From Marinagarivorans sp. UBA5870 (lineage in GTDB: Bacteria > Pseudomonadota > Gammaproteobacteria > Pseudomonadales > Cellvibrionaceae), in assembly GCA_002432555.1 (NCBI GenBank), contig DJFO01000203.1, positions 3,660 through 13,682 of the forward strand: a stretch of 10,023 nt of DNA, read 5' to 3'. The position numbers and the translations under genes were made by a program. The notes beneath the pieces are model-generated. The model saw only the letters and a list, made by a program, of their open reading frames with translations. It made no database searches and was not told the DNA's origin. Below, piece after piece: positions 7,160 through 10,023 of this stretch; positions within the stretch are counted from its first letter, which is position 1; each line of letters begins with the position of its first letter.

Positions 7160-7479
7160 ATGGTCCCCACCTGCGCGGGAATGGGCGACCTAAAAGAATG
7201 CGAAGAGGAAATTCCGCGGTCCTCGCGCAGGCGGGGACCTAGGAAACCGCGCTCCGATGCTCTGGATTCCCGCCTGCGCGGGAACGACGGCTCGAAGAGT
7301 GCGGAGGTGTAACACCGTTGTCCTCTCGCAGGCGGCGACCCAGGGGAATCGCGCTTTGATGTTATGGATTTCCGCCTGCGCGGGAATGACGGCTCAGAGG
7401 GTGTGGATATGAAACTGCATGGTCCCCGCCTTAACGGGAACGGGGGTGAGAGGTGGCCAGTTTGCAGCGAGGACCATGC
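7160..7479. repeat. REP-like array of GC-rich inverted repeats between convergent genes
   Basis: At least six copies of a roughly 25-base imperfect palindrome with core GCCTGCGCGGGAA occur near 7160-7190, 7218-7240, 7264-7290, 7317-7340, 7366-7392 and 7417-7441. Copies 2 and 4 are in the opposite orientation to the others. Copies 2+3 and 4+5 form a larger direct repeat with a period of 101-102 bases. The last copy belongs to a 13-bp inverted repeat with one mismatch (7417-7429 with 7467-7479). The core of copy 3, ATTCCC-N8-GGGAAC, resembles intergenic REP or dRS3-type elements of gammaproteobacteria and Neisseria. It fills the gap between two convergent transcription units, the usual place for such elements. 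No gene is visible here. Confidence 0.85.
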
Positions 7480-7491
7480 TGAACCGGTTAT

Positions 7492-8214
7492 TTACAGCGA
7501 AAAAGAAAATCCCTGCTCGCGAAAGCGCTGGTAGGCGAGCTCATCAAAGGTATAAAGCTCCGCCGCCCGGTGCGCAACGCCCTGCTGCTTTTCCCGGCAA
7601 GGCACAATAAAATTCATTTTCCCCAGTTTGCGGCGAAAGTTGCCCTTGTTATATCGGACATTCAAAATGGCTTCGAAGATCTGCTGCAACTGCAGGAGAG
7701 TAAATTTTTTGGGCATTAAGTGAAATGCGAGGGATTCCCGCGTCAAACGAGAGCGCAACCGATTTAAAGCAAACAACCGAATGTGCTGATAATCCAAAAT
7801 GAAATTCAGCGGCTCGTCCGCATCCCGCCACTGCGCGCCTGCACCGTCCGCTGCCGCGCCCGGCCAAAACACTTCGGGCGGCACCAGGGCGAAGTAACCG
7901 ATGGTCAGCGGCAAGTAATCGTAGATACCGAACACTTTGAGCTGCTCACAATATACCGCGCCCTCCCCTACCAAGTTACGCAGGTGCCGCTGGGCGGAAT
8001 CGTCCACGCTGAGCCCAGGGTGTAGCGGGCCGCCCGGAAGCGTCCACTGGATCTCTTCCTGGACAAACGGCTGGTATTGACGGCAGAGCACCTTCAGGCG
8101 CTGTTCGTGAAATGTGAGAACAACGAAGCGAATTGAAATCGTTTCGGCGGCCGGCCGGACGGACGTGAAGTCCGCCGCAGATCCGTGTACACCTGGGTGA
8201 ATGTCCGAGGTCAT
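7492..8214 (-). CDS. NrtR-like Nudix-winged-helix transcriptional regulator, catalytically dead
   Basis: A 240-residue protein of NrtR-like layout. A Nudix fold spans about 25-135, with Nudix box positions 62-83. A winged-helix DNA-binding domain spans about 155-235 (SLAFHLMPKKFTLLQLQQIF, then YNKGNFRRKL). Aligned to the Nudix consensus GX5EX7REUXEEXG, Gly62, Arg76 and Gly83 are kept, but all catalytic or metal-binding Glu are changed: Leu68, His77, Asn80 and Leu81. Hydrolysis is therefore not expected; in this family the domain senses a nucleotide or sugar-type ligand and controls DNA binding. Family members regulate NAD synthesis (NrtR) or sugar use. No NAD or sugar catabolic gene adjoins it here, so the regulon cannot be named. 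The ATG at 8214 is the only good Met and lacks a strong Shine-Dalgarno. An inverted octamer repeat just upstream may be its own operator. Confidence 0.87.
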   Translation of the reverse strand: MTSDIHPGVHGSAADFTSVRPAAETISIRFVVLTFHEQRLKVLCRQYQPFVQEEIQWTLPGGPLHPGLSVDDSAQRHLRNLVGEGAVYCEQLKVFGIYDYLPLTIGYFALVPPEVFWPGAAADGAGAQWRDADEPLNFILDYQHIRLFALNRLRSRLTRESLAFHLMPKKFTLLQLQQIFEAILNVRYNKGNFRRKLGKMNFIVPCREKQQGVAHRAAELYTFDELAYQRFREQGFSFSL

Positions 8215-8220
8215 TTTATT

Positions 8221-8259
8221 ATCTGCATAATCCTAATATTTATGGCGGCGGATGCAGAT
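8221..8259. promoter_or_regulatory. Inverted octamer repeat upstream of the Nudix regulator
   Basis: ATCTGCAT (8221-8228) and ATGCAGAT (8252-8259) are perfect inverted copies separated by 23 bases, so their centres are 31 bp apart, about three helical turns. They begin seven bases upstream of the regulator start codon, where an autoregulatory site would be expected. A third copy of the octamer is at 8468-8475. Confidence 0.45.
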
Positions 8260-8385
8260 GTCTTCGATAAAACCCCTGGAGAACACCATTGAACCGTCAG
8301 CTCGGCGGCATGGAACAACCATAACCCGGGTGCTGCTCAAGGGAATCTGCCCGCTTTACCTCCGAAGCGCGGCGGCTGGAGGTGC

Positions 8386-8402
8386 GACCCACTATAGGGG
8401 TC
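8386..8402. promoter_or_regulatory. GACCC-N7-GGGTC dyad in the regulator intergenic region
   Basis: GACCC (8386-8390), ACTATAG and GGGTC (8398-8402) form a 5-bp inverted repeat. The minus strand reads CTATAGT across the centre, a possible -10 element, but I see no -35 partner at 16-18 bases. The rest of 8215-8478 shows no gene; the short plus-strand frame there has no recognisable product. Confidence 0.25.
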
Positions 8403-8462
8403 CGGTGGGCGCGGGTTGTGAAATTTTAACCGCGATCTATACCAAATCTGGGTCAGTGAAAT

Positions 8463-8480
8463 AAAAAATGCAGATTTTTT
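8463..8480. terminator. Possible weak A/T-only hairpin at the AraC gene end
   Basis: AAAAAAT (8463-8469), GCAG and ATTTTTT (8474-8480) form a perfect 7-bp stem of A-T pairs on either strand, overlapping the stop codon of the AraC-type gene. The stem is too weak for a typical intrinsic terminator. It contains the third ATGCAGAT octamer, so a regulatory role is also possible. Confidence 0.25.
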
Positions 8481-9657
8481 AAGTTTCGGGAGGACCGTTT
8501 TTTCCTTCCGTGCCGTCCATATGCTTCTTGAAGGCCTTTGGTGTGCAGCCATATTCCTTTTTAAAGACGGTGGTGAAGTAAGAGGCGTTGCTGTAACCGA
8601 CCGCATAAGCGATCTCCGCAACACCAAGGTTCGATTCCGACAACAAGCGTGCCGCCTCGGCCAAGCGCAATTTTGTGAGATAAGAACTGAAGGTCAGCTC
8701 TAACTCATCCTTTAAGATCTCGTTGATCTTGGTGCGGTTGATGCCAAGCGCGGCGACGGCGCCCTCCAGACTGAGTTCAGGGTCGGCGAATTCCGTGGTC
8801 ATATAACGTAACAGCGCGACCCGCTCCCGATCCTGCGCCGGTGCCGCCGGCACCTGTTGATAGGCGATCACCGGCCGATCTTGCTGCATTTTTTGCACTA
8901 TATCCTCGATCATCAAGGCGGTGCGCCGCTGGACATACCAATACCCGAAAATCGTCCACATCAAACAAACCAGTCCCGCCGCCAGATACACATAGAGCCA
9001 AATGCGCCCATGCAGGCGCGCCGAACTGAGGGTCACGGCGGAGGGAGTCTCGCGTGGGCTTTGCATCGAATTAATCAGGGCGAACCCGAGCATCCTGTCG
9101 AGCTGGTAGGAGCGGTCCGAGAATTCCGCCCCATTCGCTAACAGCCACCATTCCTGAACTTCCAGGTTCCTCAGATCGACCACCACCTCCCGTTGGTCCG
9201 AATCGCAGGGAAAATAGGCCCGCGAAACTCGATAGGTACCAAAATCGCCCGGCTTGGTAATGGCCGCGTCGTAGGAGTAGAACTCCAGTGTCATGATATT
9301 GTGCGGCACGCAGGTGACGGCCACGGAGAGCGAATGGTAACGCGAAAAATCCACGAGGGTTTCCGGTCGGGAGCGGTCGCTGAACTCGAAGAGAAAGGAG
9401 ACGTAGGGATAGGGAATCGTTTTGCCCAAACGAAAATTAAAGACGAGCTGCTCCTTTTGAATGGCGACCGATATCTCGGATGAGCCCCCGGCCTTGATAT
9501 CGGAGGACAGCTCGGATTGCCAAGGAATGGCACTGGCCGCTTGCGGCAACAGAGGATCGTCGATCTCCGCCAGCCGCCACGTCGTCCCCATCAAAAGACT
9601 GGTCACAGCGGCGAGGATCAACGCCACCAGCGCGGCATATCGACGAAACCTGGGCAT
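8479..9657 (-). CDS. Membrane-anchored AraC-family one-component regulator with periplasmic sensor
   Basis: A 392-residue protein. A first transmembrane helix (about 8-24) is preceded by basic residues (RFRRY). A periplasmic domain follows (about 25-218), of beta-rich character and without a family I can name with certainty; it loosely resembles CIA30 or jelly-roll domains. A second transmembrane helix spans about 220-242, then a cytoplasmic linker, then an AraC DNA-binding domain (about 283-390) with two helix-turn-helices. The first runs over LSLEGAVAALGINRTKINEI; the second begins GVAEIAYAVGYSNASYF and ends with the family signature ending CTPKAFKKH. This layout senses a signal outside the cytoplasmic membrane and binds DNA directly, as in many polysaccharide-degrading gammaproteobacteria. 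The start is supported by GAGGTGG nine bases upstream. Its target genes are not shown by the sequence. Confidence 0.93.
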   Translation of the reverse strand: MPRFRRYAALVALILAAVTSLLMGTTWRLAEIDDPLLPQAASAIPWQSELSSDIKAGGSSEISVAIQKEQLVFNFRLGKTIPYPYVSFLFEFSDRSRPETLVDFSRYHSLSVAVTCVPHNIMTLEFYSYDAAITKPGDFGTYRVSRAYFPCDSDQREVVVDLRNLEVQEWWLLANGAEFSDRSYQLDRMLGFALINSMQSPRETPSAVTLSSARLHGRIWLYVYLAAGLVCLMWTIFGYWYVQRRTALMIEDIVQKMQQDRPVIAYQQVPAAPAQDRERVALLRYMTTEFADPELSLEGAVAALGINRTKINEILKDELELTFSSYLTKLRLAEAARLLSESNLGVAEIAYAVGYSNASYFTTVFKKEYGCTPKAFKKHMDGTEGKNGPPET

Positions 9658-9757
9658 TCTTTTAAACCACCTCGATGGCCGCGACTACCGCTGACCTTTA
9701 ACCAAAATGCAACCGCCGCAGGCGCTGGCGATCGCTGTGCTTCCACTGCCAGGGAGA

Positions 9758-9786
9758 ATTATAGTCACCTCCCCCGTTCGCACCAA
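9758..9786 (-). promoter_or_regulatory. Sigma-70-type promoter of the AraC-type regulator
   Basis: On the minus strand a perfect TATAAT (9763-9758) is separated by exactly 17 bases from TTGGTG (9786-9781), which keeps the TTG of the -35 consensus. The start point would be near 9751, leaving a leader of about 94 bases before the ATG at 9657. The -35 element directly abuts the U-tract of the upstream terminator. Confidence 0.7.
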
Positions 9787-9807
9787 AAAAAACCAGCCGA
9801 AGCTGGT
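9784..9807 (-). terminator. Second of two tandem intrinsic terminators (UUCG loop)
   Basis: Read on the minus strand, ACCAGC, a TTCG tetraloop and GCTGGT form a perfect 6-bp stem (9807-9792) followed by a run of T to about 9785. It follows the first terminator directly and insulates the AraC regulator promoter from the gene on the right. Confidence 0.9.
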
Positions 9808-9808
9808 C

Positions 9809-9844
9809 AAAAAAGAGGGCCGGCGCGGCTTGCGCCACACCGGC
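9809..9844 (-). terminator. First of two tandem intrinsic terminators (GCAA loop)
   Basis: On the minus strand an 11-bp GC-rich stem (9844-9834 with 9829-9819, including two G-U pairs) closes a GCAA tetraloop and is followed by CCTC and six T. It lies about 60 bases after the stop codon of the gene entering from the right edge. A further perfect 8-bp hairpin without U-tract (GCGCCGCC-GGTC-GGCGGCGC, 9865-9884) stands between it and that stop codon. Confidence 0.85.
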
Positions 9845-9903
9845 TGCGCTCTGGAGCAGATGCCGCGCCGCCGGTCGGCGGCGCTTGGGCGACTTACCGC
9901 CGG

Positions 9904-10023
9904 TTAGCGAGCACGCGGAGTCTGAATCGCCGTGCGCGGTGGCGCGCTCATACCGTTACCCAGGAAAAAGCCGGGGTGTGGTGGCTGATTGTAGGAGGTG
10001 TTTTGCCAAGCAATCGCCACCCG
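9904..10023 (-). CDS. C-terminal fragment of an unidentified protein
   Basis: The minus-strand frame is open from the right edge to a TAA at 9906-9904, giving the last 39 residues. These begin RVAIAWQNTSYNQPPHPGFF and end in a basic TPRAR. The presence of two strong terminators just downstream supports a real gene end here. The fragment is rich in Pro, Gly and Asn, with no transmembrane segment; I do not recognise the family. Confidence 0.6.
   Translation of the reverse strand, partial: RVAIAWQNTSYNQPPHPGFFLGNGMSAPPRTAIQTPRAR

Noticed and set aside
7160..7479. CRISPR array
   Set aside because: The repeats are imperfect palindromes in both orientations with irregular spacing, no uniform spacers and no cas genes nearby.
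8252..8464. 70-codon plus-strand frame between the two regulators
   Set aside because: It has no ribosome binding site, no recognisable features, and its start lies within the octamer repeat; it is best read as intergenic.

Overview
The window looks like chromosomal DNA of a gammaproteobacterium of the Cellvibrio/Saccharophagus/Teredinibacter type. This is an inference. It rests on an exported protein with a long polyserine linker joining a lipoprotein signal to a carbohydrate-binding-like module, on TonB-dependent uptake, on membrane-anchored AraC regulators and on moderately GC-rich coding DNA. No RNA gene, CRISPR array, transposase or phage gene was found.

Left part (1-2804, minus strand): a TonB-dependent outer-membrane receptor overlaps by 11 bases a second exported gene that runs off the left edge. 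That gene appears to contain two tandem Ig-like (CARDB-like) repeats. The two look translationally coupled. Their leader and the divergent intergenic region (2805-3271) hold a strong hairpin and, most notably, two near-identical dyads (ATTCTC-N5-GAGAAT) with centres 51 bp apart, a good candidate operator pair.

Middle part (3272-7073, plus strand): a two-gene unit. The first gene encodes a lipoprotein with polyserine linker, CBM6/35-like module, c-type cytochrome domain and the PSD3/PSD5/PSD4/PSCyt3/PSD2 series (DUF1587/1595/1592/1588/1585), with two CXXCH motifs. The second encodes a Tat-exported DUF1552 (HXXSHH) protein. A strong hairpin without a U-tract lies between them, and a clear intrinsic terminator follows them. 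Together they look like a cell-envelope redox module that can bind carbohydrate; the reaction is unknown.

Right part (7118-10023, minus strand): an array of REP-like inverted repeats separates the convergent gene ends. It is followed by a NrtR-like Nudix/winged-helix regulator whose catalytic glutamates are all replaced, and then by a two-TM, periplasm-sensing AraC-type regulator with a recognisable promoter. The promoter abuts a tandem pair of intrinsic terminators that close the gene entering from the right edge, of which only the last 39 codons are visible. The octamer ATGCAGAT/ATCTGCAT occurs three times around the Nudix regulator gene and may be its operator.
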